DNA of 64,000 nt from Utricularia gibba. Lineage: Eukaryota; Streptophyta; Magnoliopsida; Lamiales; Lentibulariaceae. The DNA is taken from the NCBI GenBank assembly GCA_002189035.1, contig NEEC01000007.1:1860001-1924000 (forward strand), given 5' to 3'. The notes beneath the pieces are model-generated. The model was not told where the DNA came from. It did no database searches and worked only from the letters and a program-made list of their open reading frames with translations. The stretch's first letter is position 1. Each line of letters starts with the position of its first letter. The position numbers and the translations under genes were made by a program. Below are positions 44,721-57,217 of the stretch, piece by piece.

Positions 44721-47249
44721 TCATCTAGATATTGCTTTCATGAAACGATTCAACGAGGAGAAGACGCTTGCAGCTTGATCGAGCAACGATGTCTGGTTCT
44801 CCGCTTTGTCTTGCCCTGTGAAAATTATCTGCAAAAAAGATGGACAATACTGAGAACACAAAGAGGGATTCGTGTGGCATATTTGTGGCTGTAAATGTGG
44901 ACCAGAACCTCAAGTTCCTCCGGATCAGGACGTCGGATGAACTCCTTGGCGAGAAGATACCTGTTTGGCCGCTCCTTATCATCGTAAAAGACCTTCCATA
45001 ATCTGAACATGGAAGAACAGAATCAACACCACAACTAAGAAAATGTAGCAGTCATGAATATAATATGCTCATCCTAGATTTTGAACACCAATTCAATGAG
45101 TGTCGCTGCTAGATATCGTATCAAAAACATCATATACTTGAGAGAAAAATTAACAGTGACGATGAGGAAGCCGGGTGCAGTGGAATTAGTTCCTAAGAAT
45201 TGGCATGTATCGAAAATCGAAGTAGTTGGCTTACCCTGGGTAGCATCGAAACACAGCACCAGACGCAAGAGGCTTCATGGAGTAGACAGTGGTGAATGTG
45301 CTGTATTTCATGGGAAACCATCAGAGATGAGAGAAACGAATTGCCAAAAGGCAGGCATCATTTTTAGGAGAATGACATATAAATCAATTAAATGACGATT
45401 TTTGATTGGTCCCTCCAGCCGTATATATTCAAGGAAATTATAATCATGCAGGAAAGTGGAAACTCAAACCACAAAAATATGTGTTACCATACAATAATGT
45501 ATGAGTACCTCAGGAAATCTCGGCGTAATCTGCGCACATTAATGCCAACTCCAACATCCTCGCTGACAAGGCATGGATTCCACATGATAAGAGGCCTAGG
45601 CTGTCAACATTACCTAATATTATTTCAATGAACTGTCTGAGATGCTTCTGATTTGAGTATTTGAACTGTTTATAGGACAGCAAACAATGGTTTCGTGCAT
45701 CGTAATAACAACTACTAGCAGCCTAATGATCATCCAAGGCAAAATTTCTCTAAGCAGCATAACTAGGAAATAGAAGATTGTTTTGGGTGGCATGAAATGC
45801 GAAACTGAGTACATTGCACAATCCCAAAGCTGATATTCCTGTAACTAGGGCAGGATTCATGATTGATATGTAACAATACCGGATCATCTGATAGGTCAGA
45901 TGCAATTTTTTCAACATATTCCAACATCTGATAGTCAGGAACAACCATCACAATAATTTCATCTTCACTGCTGATGGGCTTGCGGTCACCAAGACTGAGA
46001 AAGCAAAAGTAATTTATTATGGTCTATCCTGTAAGAGACCAATTCCAAAATCCCTACCCAATCATGTAAAAGATACTAATGTCCAACAGGCATGGACTTC
46101 CTGAGAAATAATTTCATTCATAGCAGTATCTGAGGAACTTAAACCTAATCTTTGAATTAGGGTCATTTGAGGGACAGATAATGACAGGAAAAAAGTACAA
46201 GCACATTGATCCAAAGACTATGGAAACTCATGCTAAACATTTTATTGTAACTGACATTACTAATTGAATCACTAAGATGAGTTACCTCGAGAAGCTAAAT
46301 GCTGCATCTTTCCATTGGTATTTTAGCATTGCAGCAGCACCAGCATCAGGAAATATCGCTTTGACTCTCTGCAGAAAGGATACATTTTCATTTTAAAAGA
46401 CATCAGGAGACTCAAGTAAAGGTAGCACAGGTTCGGACAAGAAACATGAAATCGGATGGCATAAAGACAGTTTCATCAAATGCACTTGAACCACAAGTGT
46501 ACACACCTGAGCTCTTAGTCTATCAACAAAACGCTAGAAAAAGGTAAACATCACTTATCAACCTGGCCGCTTGTTTCTGAGATAATCGTGTCCAAGAAAA
46601 TCCTTGACGTCTCCCAAAGCTCACCTTGTGCGCCTTCATCATCCAGAAACTTCAACTGTGGAATTAGAAGCTCCACCTAAATGCACAGATACCCTATAAT
46701 GAAAATTCTGCAGTTTTCATGCCCCATCATTGACAGCATTGCAAAAAAAATAGTCTAGAACAAAATAAAAACATAAATATTAGGAATGACAATGGTCACT
46801 TTATTAAGATTTGGTGCATAGTGCATACTATGGCCCTCATTCCTCCAGAAGAAACGAACTCCGCGGTCGCTTGCGCCGATTGGCGAACTGCACCTTCCAA
46901 ATCAGAAGGCAGGCAGCTGAATTTGCAAAAATCTAATAGTTATAGGGGCTGGCTTCAGATTCTCTCATGTAATAAATGAATAATCTTGGAGTAGTACTAC
47001 ATCTCACCTGTCATCCTCCTCCTGAGGTGTGTCTTCCTCCTCTCCATTCTCATCTACGAAACTTTGTGAGGATTGAAATTTCTCAAACTTCGCATAAACT
47101 CTTGATGAAACAACTCCAGGAGCCGTTAAGGTTCGGAAGCAGGCACGGTGCGGCACAGCCGGGATGGAATGACACGATCCTAGAGAAAAATAGGCGGTGC
47201 ATCGCGGCGGGATACGGAGAATCGGAGAATACGTGGCCATGGCGGCCAT
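44721..47249 (-). CDS. DUF1995 plastid protein, LPA3-like
   Basis: Ten exons: 47249-47008, 46916-46829, 46676-46563, 46533-46507, 46368-46286, 45994-45880, 45600-45509, 45300-45235, 45002-44903, 44828-44721; all GT-AG and phase-consistent, 344 aa. The first 65 residues (MAAMATYSPILRIPPRCTAY onward) are Ser/Arg/Ala-rich and acid-poor, as for a chloroplast transit peptide. The DUF1995 domain follows: SDLEGAVRQSAQATAEFVSS, VELLIPQLKFLDDEGAQGEL, WKDAAFSFSSLGDRKPISSE, EIIVMVVPDYQMLEYVEKIA, RPLIMWNPCLVSEDVGVGIN, SMKPLASGAVFRCYPGLWKV and FYDDKERPNRYLLAKEFIRR. Family members include LOW PSII ACCUMULATION 3, which helps insert CP43 into photosystem II; whether this copy is LPA3 itself cannot be decided. 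Exon 4 has only 27 bp (RFVDRLRAQ). Two ATGs (47249, 47240) are possible starts. Confidence 0.88.
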
Positions 47250-48820
47250 CAGCGAGCAACCGTTAGAAAATAATAATAATAATAACAAAAATTCAGAATT
47301 ATCTTCAGAGATACAAATAAGAACATCGCCAGCGAGTCTTTCCATGTACCTGTAAATTCTCAAAATTGCTTTTTCCTCCCCAAAGTTTCAGAAAACGTGC
47401 TCCCGGGAAGACCCTATACTTTACCCACGCCATTCTCTTCTATTTTGAACTGCTGCTGAGGGCATTGGATCCGATGCTCTGTCAAGTCCTGCAATCTTCA
47501 CTCAGCCTCCTCCATCATCTTCGTAGTTTTCTCGTTTTTGAGCATCAATGTGCTGTCGTGAAGTGCCGATGGGAGTTCGATAACTGCCATCTTCAGAGTG
47601 CTTATCGCTGTGGCCTGCAATATCCGCAACAACCCTACCCAGGCATTTCGCCATGCTCGTTGCCTCAGGCATTTAGTCGTAGTAGCCTTGCATGGGTCGA
47701 GCTCACACACGCTCATTCGAAATGGAGAGTTGATCACTCAAGTTGGTTGTCGGGGTAGAATCTGAATGAAGCGGTCACTCGATCTATCTGCGGTTCACAA
47801 TTCCCAATGTGGCTCACCTACATCGTTTTTGGGTGAGTTGCTAACTGGAGATACTTTCTTCATAGAGCAAGCAAAGAAGATGAACCCAACGACTGGAAAA
47901 CTCTCAAGTACCCCCGCAAGGAAATCTGCTACTTCTCAAACCAGTGAAGCGTGGCTTGCCATTTCTCATGCAGAAATGCTTGGATAAGTCCAGGAAACCG
48001 TCTGTCTGAACAACCGGAATAGGAACTCCTATATCTTATGCTGCGTAGTTGCAGCAGCAGTTACAGACTAGAGGCCAAGGTTCCTGATAGTATGTTTTGG
48101 TTGGTTTTCCAGTACCTCCTGTTCGGAGGGCTAGATTCCTGCCTACCACAAAGCATTTCACATTTTTAGTCCTTGAGTCCATGACAAAAGAGGACCTTGT
48201 GTGCTTTTCCAGGGCCGTACCTTCTCTGGAATCCGTGGTCAGTGTTCTTTTTGTTGACTTTACAAGCAAAGCAAGCGCTCACGGGGACAGTGGCAACATC
48301 TGGTTTCAGAGGACACTAGATGGAAGCCGTTAGGACCTGTAATATTGTTGACTACTACCTGGTTTGAACCCTGGGAACCTTCTCGCTGTGGTAGCTTGGT
48401 TCTACAAAGGAAAGGACCGATTATAATAACCACAGTTTTCCTTCTGATACAGTTGCATTTCCCATGGAATTTACAACAAGATTGTGTCGATGTAAAGCGT
48501 GATAGCAGACAGTTTTTCAGAAAGGACTAACTACAATGGTTTCTGCATAATTTGAAAGTGTTGAACAAACAATGACACAACAATCAAATGGTTTTGACAA
48601 AAGTCGAAACTCAAGAAATCTATTACATCCGAATTCCAATGTCAACTGGAACATAAGTGGAGTAGTTACGCATTTACCCATGTCTTTAGCATCAGAAGCA
48701 CAAGAAGAGCATTTCATCATCTTAATCTCAAAGAGCAATAGGAGTAACTGAAAATTTAGATTTTAAAATTAGCTTTCGGAAACAAGCAGCTTACAATAAC
48801 TCCAATACTCAAGGAGAACT
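47250..48820. other. unassigned region between LPA3-like and PUS7-like genes
   Basis: 47250-47365 is the LPA3-like promoter/leader with an (ATA)n run at about 47266-47287. 47366-48780 is of near-genic composition and contains plus-strand frames of 130 codons (47366-47758), 73 codons (47766-47987) and 78 codons (48097-48333), the last reading FPVPPVRRARFLPTTKHFTF. None shows a family I recognise, and I could not join them into a consistent model. They may be relics of a gene, a plus-strand transcript, or chance. Confidence 0.4.
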
Positions 48821-51800
48821 TCAAGTCTCGCCAGGCAAACAATTCGAGCTTAATGCCTTGTGGAATGCAACCTACATATCAAAGAAAATCTGAAAACTCT
48901 TCTAAAATGGGGAGTAACTGAAAGAAGAGAGATATGCTACTGCGGTAAAGAATATTTTAGCTCGGAAGCATACAGAAGTAGATGACTTGAGCAGTTCCCT
49001 AACAGCCATAGTTGCATAGCAAGAAGCTGGCAGTGTGAAAGTTAACTTGAGTGCCATCTGGTTGGTTTCCTGAAGCTGGGAAGCAACCAGGGATTCCGTT
49101 GCCAGTACATGCTCTCTCAAAGAATCTGTCTCTCGTGTCTCCTCGGACAGCTTAATCTTGTCATTAGTACAATCTCCATCCAAAGTTCTCCCAGATGAAT
49201 CAGCATGTAACTTGGAAATAATGTCCCAATCTGTCTCAGCTAATGGGATATTGCTATCTTTGTAGCTCAGCAATTCCCTGCAGAGTTTATATGATTTGAA
49301 GTTGGAATTTAATGAATCGCCTACATGATGTGTTTATAAGCATCATGGATACCACTTATAGTTCTTGGGCTTCTGAAATACCCGCCTATATGCCCCGGTA
49401 ATGTTTGTAAAAGAGAACTCCCTGAAAGACCGAAGGCATTTCAAAGAATACCAAAATCGCACAAGCCTAACGATCAGAGACTAGCAAGATAGAAAAATGA
49501 TGCAACTAGCGATCGGAGACCAAACATCAAACTTTTTGCAACCATGCGGTCAGAATTCATAGGAAAAGAAAAAACTTGGAAATAAGTGCCAATGGAAATG
49601 GAGTCAGGTGATCAGATCAAAAAATTCTAAAGGCAAGCATATTTAAGATTCATAAGTGCTGAACCTTTTAAGGGTTCCGGAGTACACCCTAAACCATAAA
49701 CATGCTAAGTTTTGAGTTCTTGAAACACTATGCTATGTTTTTGAAGCCCCCTTATAGTATCCAAGTAAAATGCGCATCTCTATTACAAATTCTTAAAACT
49801 TCCTTACAATCAGGAACTAGGAAGAAAAACAGGTTACTGAAAACATTTAGCAGAGTTCACTTGACCTGAATTTGAAATCTACAGCTTATGATAAGACATT
49901 AAAATTTGCGTCTAGGAAGTGGAAAGAATGTTCTCATTGAAAAAAACTCAAAGATTTAAGATAACATATCATTAAAAATTTTCTCACATGAAAATTAAAA
50001 TAATAGTGACTCACTTGGACTTATGTGCACACACATTTAGCTGGATGTTATCCTGCAGGTTATAATGGATGACAGAGAGAAAGTTGTTCAAAGAGAAGCA
50101 TATGGTCATCAGTTAACATAAAAGTAGTTTTTATACTCAAGATGCATTTTTGAATAATAAATATAAAACAACGTACATTTTCAGCCAGCGCATGATAGAC
50201 TTCCTGAATATCATTTGATGGATATGTAATCCTTGAACTGAAAACATAGTTCGTCAATTTTGAGACATGGATTATACAGGAAAAAGTTGAAGTCAAAGGG
50301 CTGCCAGTGTAAGAGAATAAAATCCATGTAAAATCTACCCAGGCAAAGGAAGAACAAGGTCATATATTTTATATCTTGCAGCCACTATATCTTCTTCACT
50401 GACTACCTGTCAATAAGAGAACCATTGGGGTCAAAGTAAAGAAAATAATTAAGGTCAGCCACAATAGATGTTTCACTTGGAAGCAGTGAGTGCTTAAATT
50501 GATGGTCAGAAAAACTTATCATGATTATGAGTACACTATTAGAAATAAGAATAACACGATTCATCTAGGAAACATTTCAAAAGTCAAATAACGATTGAGC
50601 TTAATATAAAAGCAGACGCAAAACATGTAGCATTTTGAAGCAATTATGACATTGATTTGGAAACTCCGTTTAATATTTTGAAAAAACTAAATCTTCTAGA
50701 ATATGCCAAAAACATATTTGGTTGAAATCAAGGAGTTCTAAAAATCACCTTAACAGATCCCTCATTTACTTTAGAATGATTAGGTGCTTCTGCATCATCT
50801 GATAGGCAATCAATGCGTGTATCACTGTTACTCCCGTCTTCACACCCAAAATGAGAGAACCCGTTTTCTTCCAAAGCCTCCTCTTCATTGCAACATACCA
50901 AATCGCCTAACACAACTTTGTGAACCCCTACATATGGTAAATGTGAATATCATTCATTTGCTAAATTAGTCTTGCCAAACGTGAAGACGGCATTCAATTT
51001 GTTAATTTAAGCCCCATACAACTCCATTCATACAATAAAGAACTATAGCTTAAACAGGACTGTGCTGACATGAATACAGTATCATGTTAAGTGACCATAT
51101 CTCATTTTGTTAAACTTATGAAACATAGGATCCATGAAAATTCTCAACATATGGTGTTTTTTTAACAGCTGCTTTTCACCTACGAAAAATTCATGCATAT
51201 TTCTGTTCTATACAGGAAATAAATAAATCTATTTCATACTATACAAATGGAATCTTTCTCATACAAGAGTGATAAGCCAATTCACAATTATTCAATATTA
51301 CACGTCTTGGAACAAAACATATGGCAATAACGGCACAGCTATTCAGTTCAAGGGGTAACCATGATAAGCTTTGTACCATATTTTTTTACTCTCATACTAG
51401 CAGCATGGTTCCACAAGAAGCTTTGGTAACTATGCACAAACCTGAAAGTGAATTGGAATGAGTTAGCTAAAAGCATGAAAGTTTGGCTATACTGATTTAG
51501 CACTCAGTTTAAGGTAGTTAGCTGGGCGAAATCCATCAATATGTTGAAAATTTGAAAGAGCATACACGCTAGGGTTTTCAGAAACTGGTCATGAACTCAA
51601 GAAAAGTAAAAAGTTCTAAAGCAGTTGGTGATCTTGGGATAACAAATCAGATGCGAAATTTTGTAGGAACTCATGGAATTCCAGATGAGCAAAAGGTGCT
51701 GAGAATGAAGCTTTCCACTTTTACAAGTCAAAGTTACTACACTCTTAAAATTCCTAAAAGGCAGCCATCCTTGAGTTCTTACCTTAATGCTTTAAACAAT

Positions 51801-54800
51801 GATTTTTAAAGGACCAAATAAAACCAATCATCGCACATCATTATCTAAATCACGTCAATGAATATCAATCCATGAAAAATTGAATGCTAAGATCAACCCT
51901 CGTAAATCATCCCCAAAACACAACTCGTAAAACGTGCCAAGCATAGAATCTAACATATGATAATACTCATGGAAACAGTTAAACGAATGACTTTTTCAAG
52001 GTTGAGCCAGATACTTACATCATTCTCAATGTCCTTGGAATACCCAAAAGAGCCTGCAAGTAATTTCCAGGAGATTTTTGGAGGCAGTTCAGCTGGAAGC
52101 AGAAGCCAGCTGAGTATCATCAACAAGATTCAAATACGAAAGAAAAAATTGTATACTAAAGCACCAAATAAACATGATTTATCAGAACATCTGTTATATT
52201 TGAGAAGCCGGGAGATTCCATTATACATTATTTTACATTCCAAAGTATTCAGTTCCAAATCACTTTTCCCAACACAATGAAAAAATCAACAGGTAAGCAT
52301 ATGTAATCTATATAAAAATAACCCTATGTACAAAAATAAACAGATAAGAATGTGATATGGGGCCTCACGATAGCACGTTCTGCAACCATGTGGTAAGGTA
52401 ATTGTCTTAGAGTACCCTGAATGTCACCTGTCTCCTTGTAATATTCCCTAACCTTGTTAATTGTTTCTTTTTGTGTTATACAACTTCGTTAAGAAAATTA
52501 CTGATAGTTTCAGAGCATCACAGTAGAAAACATTAACAGATGCAAATATGATGAAAAGGATATCACCATCTCGTGGATCAAGTATCATACTAACAGCAGC
52601 TCCCCAATCTCCCCGAAGCAATGCAGCTCCAATGAGGTGAGTTGGTATGGAACCACTTCCAAATCGCTGGCCATGTCAATGGAAAAGAGTATAAACAAAC
52701 CCAGATGGAGATTCCAAATTACAATGCATGAGGGAAAAACACGGACACAATAAAATACAAAGTTAGAATACAGGAAATTTTCAATAAAGATTCTTAAAGC
52801 AGGGATGCACTCAGGCATGCTGATCAGAAAACATATAAAGGATCTAATTCTACTCACCATAAGACCAGCCAGCAATTAACTTAATAAGTTTATGTAAATT
52901 AGGTGCAATAAAGACATCGATCCAAGCATTTAGTCAGAGTAGGAGAATGCATTTAGTGTTCATTTCCTTGTACCGAACATTCATGTGTATGCAACATCAA
53001 AGATGTGGAATAGAGACAGAACATATGTAGATCCAGAAACCTGCAAACCAAAATAATTTATAAACCCTTTCTTCCCCAAGGCAGCAGCAGATGCTTCAAT
53101 TATATCATTAGTCTCAGCACAAATGCTTCTGCAAATAAGGAAAGAAAAACATGGGCCCAGGGCTCAACAATAAGTTAAGATTGGTGGGATTTGGTGTCCA
53201 CCTTAATGTAATGGTGAATTGATTCCCTTGGAGCTGTCCAAGTGCAAGCCCATCACGCACATAACTGTGGGAAAATTGGATCCAAATTCACAATCTAAAC
53301 AACATGTTTTTTTTTTCTAATGTTGGTGCTTGTAAACTAACTGTGCCACAATTTTCCAAACAAAACTGCCACTCAGTACATAGGACGTAATTTTAAACTT
53401 TCATACCATATAGAAGGAGGAGATAGTTAACAACTTGTACTCTTACCAGAAGTTTCCAACTTTAATACCAATCAATCTTTCATTAAGCTTTGCTAGTTTA
53501 TTTGCTCGCTGCTTAAAAACAGTAATCTGTTGTGCAAAAAAAAAAAAAAAGAAAAGCCCATTAACATGAGAAAGGTAGTTCATATAAATATGATACAAAG
53601 ATACAGCAAGTTTACATGCATAAGTTAAAACAAGAGCACTTTCAGAAACAAACTATAACAAGCCAATCTGTAAAGGAAAAATAGGTATCAAAGAAAATAC
53701 CCTTTGAGTGGAGACGGCACGCTTATCCTTTGTGCCAGCAAAGCCAAACGATCTCGACTACAAAAGATGCAAATGAGTAGACAAGAACATAGCTTATTGC
53801 ATGCAGTATGCAAAATAAAAAATGAGATTTCACTGCAGCACTTCGTCAGAGTTAAATTAGTTGCAAAATAAGGAAAGACTGGTAAGTCAATGTTTCACTA
53901 CCTGAATTCCGAGCATCTTGCCAAGAAGACCTAGGGCCTCCATTGTGTCCTTGTTCTCCTTGTAAAGATGAAACCTTTAATAAAGGGAGAAACTATAAGT
54001 GTTTCCTATATCAGAAAACTGCATAGTTCCTATGGTAGACGAAGCAAAAAATTCAAGGGTGCCCTAAAAATTAAAAATATTTCCTTTAAAGAACTCCTAG
54101 GCTATTTAGCATTTAATGAAACCTCTTGATAATCAATACTAGAAAAACATAGACTAGATAAAGCCATACTTGCATTAGGAAAGTTGAAGGTTTTAACAAG
54201 GAACATAGCTAGAAAAAGAATCCCTCGAATCAAAAGTATTAGTTTACCAAGACATCAAGAAAATGAGCGTCCAAGAGATACATAAGTAAACATTAACTCT
54301 CCAAAAAATCAAGATCAATTTAATAGCTAGGCAACTCAGAAAGGTAATAAATTATGTTTACCTGAGAAACTTTCCAGGTTCCCGCCAAATGTCTGATCCT
54401 CTACGATCAAATGGTTTATCACCTCGACCCTTTCGTTTCCTGGAATCCCTCTTCCTTTCACTATTATTTCCTGATTTGAGCCAGACACGAACACATTTTG
54501 ATAAGCAATCTGGCCCATCAACTGTGTCTGTAACAAGGAATTTCAATCTATCCTTGAAGAAGTTGTGAACGGCCTAAAAATAAGATTTCAATGAGAACTA
54601 ATTACATGATTCAAATTATCAAGATGTTTCATATTACCGTGCGATGAGCTTTGTCAGAGGATGGAGAAAGAACAATGCAACTGTCTTTACTATGAGGTTC
54701 TGCAACAATTTGATCTAGAAAGCCCTTTAGCTTTTCCACATCAGAATCACTTGCGAGTTCCCTAAACGATTCTATATCTAAAGAATGGTTCTCATTAATC

Positions 54801-55352
54801 ATTTCCGACTTCTCTTCTATCGTCTCACCAGCAATCTATCACAAAACATGGATCAGTGTTTTAAAGACATATTTCATACACTAATGGAAACCAAACAGAC
54901 CTCCAAGGGAACTTCCAAGGATGTTAAATGAACGACATGACCATCTAAATCCACCTCATTCACAATAAAATCCGAGTACCTGAAAAAAAAAGTGACCCAT
55001 AAAAATGAGAACTTTGTTACAAATATGAACATTGGTTTAAAACCAAGCAACTCGATCAACAGCAAAGCTGAGAAACAACTGGAAATAAATGACAAAGAGA
55101 GATAATTATTTCCGTCGCTATAATCAAATGCCCGCAGATTCTCTGAAAAGTAATTTTTTTACAGCCACAGCAAACACTACAGATAGTTTCTTTTTTAAAA
55201 AAGTTCATTAACAAGATTTCCTTACATTATCATAGAACAATCATCATATGCATGCAATGCCGAACCAACCTCTGTTTCAGAACTCCACGGAAGCCTGGTA
55301 AATCGGAAACGTAGCAAAGAATACCGACATCTGATTCCTCAACGGATGGCAT
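48821..55352 (-). CDS. PUS7: TruD/PUS7-type tRNA/mRNA pseudouridine synthase
   Basis: Twenty exons, all phase-consistent, 679 aa: 55352-55270, 54979-54901, 54835-54638, 54573-54362, 53974-53902, 53757-53701, 53526-53447, 53264-53202, 53128-53041, 52666-52567, 52466-52369, 52092-52019, 51441-51377, 50927-50749, 50406-50339, 50237-50177, 50052-50015, 49421-49353, 49277-48974, 48871-48821. TruD enzymes isomerise uridines in tRNA and mRNA. Motifs: RYSDFIVNEVDLDGHVVHLT, KFLRFHLYKENKDTMEAL, the catalytic block SRSFGFAGTKDKRAVSTQR with the active Asp at about residue 226, KVGNFCYVRDGLALGQLQGN, FINYFGLQRFGSGSIPTHLI, LRGDWGAAVSMILDPRD, FVHSYQSFLWNHAASMRV and ALKLTFTLPASCYATMAVRE. The N-terminal frame extends upstream without a better ATG than MPSVEESDVG. 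From memory it matches Arabidopsis At3g04820. A Lys/Arg-rich insertion (KRDSRKRKGRGDK) sits before the catalytic block and could be a nuclear signal. Confidence 0.92.
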
Positions 55353-55752
55353 GTTTCTTCCAAAGTCAGAGCTTCCGAAGACGCAGCGTCGTCGAAAAAC
55401 CCTGCCGGATTCTCGGGCCTCAGTGTGCAATTCTAGATTGAGTATCCGGCAGGGTATTCTTGAGAAAAAATTGATGCTTTTTTATTCTCAATTTATTCTA
55501 TGATTTAATAAAATTAAATATATTTTGATTTTATTAGATTTATTATTGTTGCCTAGTTTTTAATTATAAATCATGTTTATAATGTCCGGGCGCATCCACG
55601 GCCAAACAATGGTGTACGAATTATCCGAATCGTTTTGAAAATCGGACGGATATATAAATGTTGGGCTAGCCATATCCGAATGTGTTTTCGGCCACCACTG
55701 CCTCTACCCTCATCTAGAGGTGCACGGCTCACCGGAACTATACCTCTATCTC
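55353..55752. promoter_or_regulatory. 400-bp shared upstream region, PUS7-like and RPI genes
   Basis: Divergent starts at 55352 (-) and 55753 (+). A TATA-like GATATATAAATG at 55648-55660 lies about 95 bp before the isomerase ATG in the right orientation. 55480-55560 is AT-rich. Confidence 0.5.
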
Positions 55753-56562
55753 ATGGCTGCCGCCGCCGCGTCCCTTTTCTCGCCGTCATTCCTCCGCCCT
55801 TCCAGCCGCTCCACTGCCACTTCCAGGCTCTCGATTAAAGCCTTATCCACGCCAGTTCTCACTCAAGACGAACTCAAGAAGCTCGCCGCCGACAAAGCCG
55901 TCGATTACGTCAAGAGTGGCATGGTTCTCGGCCTCGGGACCGGCTCCACCGCCGCCTTCGTCGTGGACAAGCTCGGTTACCTCATCAAATCAGGCGAACT
56001 CACCAACATTGTCGGGGTTCCCACCTCGAAGCGGACCCAAGAGCAAGCCGCAGCCCTAGGAATTCCTCTTTCCACACTCGATGATCATCCTCACCTCGAT
56101 CTCGCGATCGACGGCGCCGACGAAGTGGATCCAAATCTGGATCTGGTGAAGGGCCGCGGCGGAGCCCTATTACGGGAGAAAATGGTGGAGGCGGCTTCCT
56201 CGAAATTCGTCGTCGTGGTCGATGACTCCAAATTGGTTGCGGGTCTTGGGGGTTCAGGGCTCGCGATGCCGGTCGAAGTGGTGCAGTTCTGTTGGAACTA
56301 CAATCTGGTGAGGCTGCGAGAGCTCTTCAAATCAGAAGGATGCGAAGCGAAGCTGCGTCTGAGCGGAGACGGGAAGCCATACGTTACGGACAATTCCAAT
56401 TTTATAGTCGATTTGTATTTTGAGACTCCGATCAGAGACTCGTTCGCCGCCGGAAGGGAGATTTCAGCGTTGGAAGGGGTGGTGGAGCACGGCCTATTTC
56501 TCGGAATGGCCACCGCCGTGATCATCGCCGGCGGGAGCGGCGTCACTCTGAAGACCAAGTGA
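55753..56562 (+). CDS. RPI: ribose-5-phosphate isomerase A, chloroplast type
   Basis: Interconverts ribose-5-phosphate and ribulose-5-phosphate in the Calvin cycle and the plastid pentose phosphate pathway. Single exon, 269 aa. The start MAAAAASLFSPSFLRPSSRS opens a Ser/Ala/Arg-rich transit peptide of about 30-35 residues; mature sequence begins around KALSTPVLTQDELKKLAADK. Substrate-binding motifs of RpiA: GLGTGSTA (60-67), DGADEVD (120-126) and KGRGGALLREK (133-143); the latter two contain the catalytic acid/base residues. The C-terminus ALEGVVEHGLFLGMATAVII is canonical. A GTG eleven codons upstream is not a plausible start. From memory this corresponds to Arabidopsis At3g04790 (EMB3119/RPI3), next to At3g04820, supporting microsynteny. 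A copia element begins 140 bp behind the stop, inside or just beyond the 3' UTR. Confidence 0.95.
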   Translation: MAAAAASLFSPSFLRPSSRSTATSRLSIKALSTPVLTQDELKKLAADKAVDYVKSGMVLGLGTGSTAAFVVDKLGYLIKSGELTNIVGVPTSKRTQEQAAALGIPLSTLDDHPHLDLAIDGADEVDPNLDLVKGRGGALLREKMVEAASSKFVVVVDDSKLVAGLGGSGLAMPVEVVQFCWNYNLVRLRELFKSEGCEAKLRLSGDGKPYVTDNSNFIVDLYFETPIRDSFAAGREISALEGVVEHGLFLGMATAVIIAGGSGVTLKTK

Positions 56563-56706
56563 GGAGCCGCGTCAGTTTTATTTACTGGCCAGTATAATAT
56601 AATAATTGTTCGGCAGTTGATTGTAATTTCTCACTTTTTTGGTGCTTTTGTGATATATTAAAAATATGTCCATTTTATTTACACAGCAAAAAAATGGTGT
56701 GGGGCA

Positions 56707-57152
56707 TGTCAGCAAGTGGTGGAGCAACGAAGATCCGGGAAGTCTCAACCCGCGAAGATGAATGGCGCGCGACCTCTGTTCCTCCCATGAGAAGCAACCC
56801 TCAATTAGATTGGGAAAAAGGCCTTATCATACTTGGGCCTCAACATTCCAAACTACTGGCCCAAGAAGAAGCATCTGAAGCCCAGTCCATGAAAGAAGTC
56901 CTAGTAAATTCTGGCTGCTACACAGTAGATGAACAAGAGGACTAATCTACAGACTAAAGGCAACGGTCATATTTTAGGCCTGATATGATCCAACGGGCAA
57001 CTCTCCTCATCTATATAAATCCCTGTTTGCTTTATGAAAAAAAAGGAAAGTTCTTTTCGATCCAAAAACAATAGTCAATATCCACAAACTTCAACATTCT
57101 CTCAACGTTCAACCAAGTCTCCAACAAAATCAAGCAGCCAAAAATACTTTTA
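56707..57152 (+). repeat. 5' LTR
   Basis: 446 bp, begins TGTCAGCAAGTGG. A TATA box CTATATAAAT lies at 57011-57020, marking the likely U3/R start. A frame of 83 codons inside it is the tail of ORF2 seen in the other LTR, not a gene. Confidence 0.93.
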
Positions 57153-57170
57153 TGGTGAACCCGACGTGAA
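57153..57170 (+). other. primer-binding site candidate
   Basis: TGGTGAACCCGACGTGAA directly follows the 5' LTR. It starts with TGG, as expected for pairing to a tRNA 3' CCA end, but is not the initiator-Met site (TGGTATCAGAGC) common in plant copia elements. The primer tRNA was not identified. Confidence 0.6.
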
Positions 57171-57217
57171 GATACTTCACCGACTCCCATCTCCTCTTAT
57201 CATTGCAGTCTCTCAGA

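Noticed and set aside
56694-56945. 83-codon frame behind RPI
   Set aside because: It is the tail of copia ORF2 seen in the 5' LTR.
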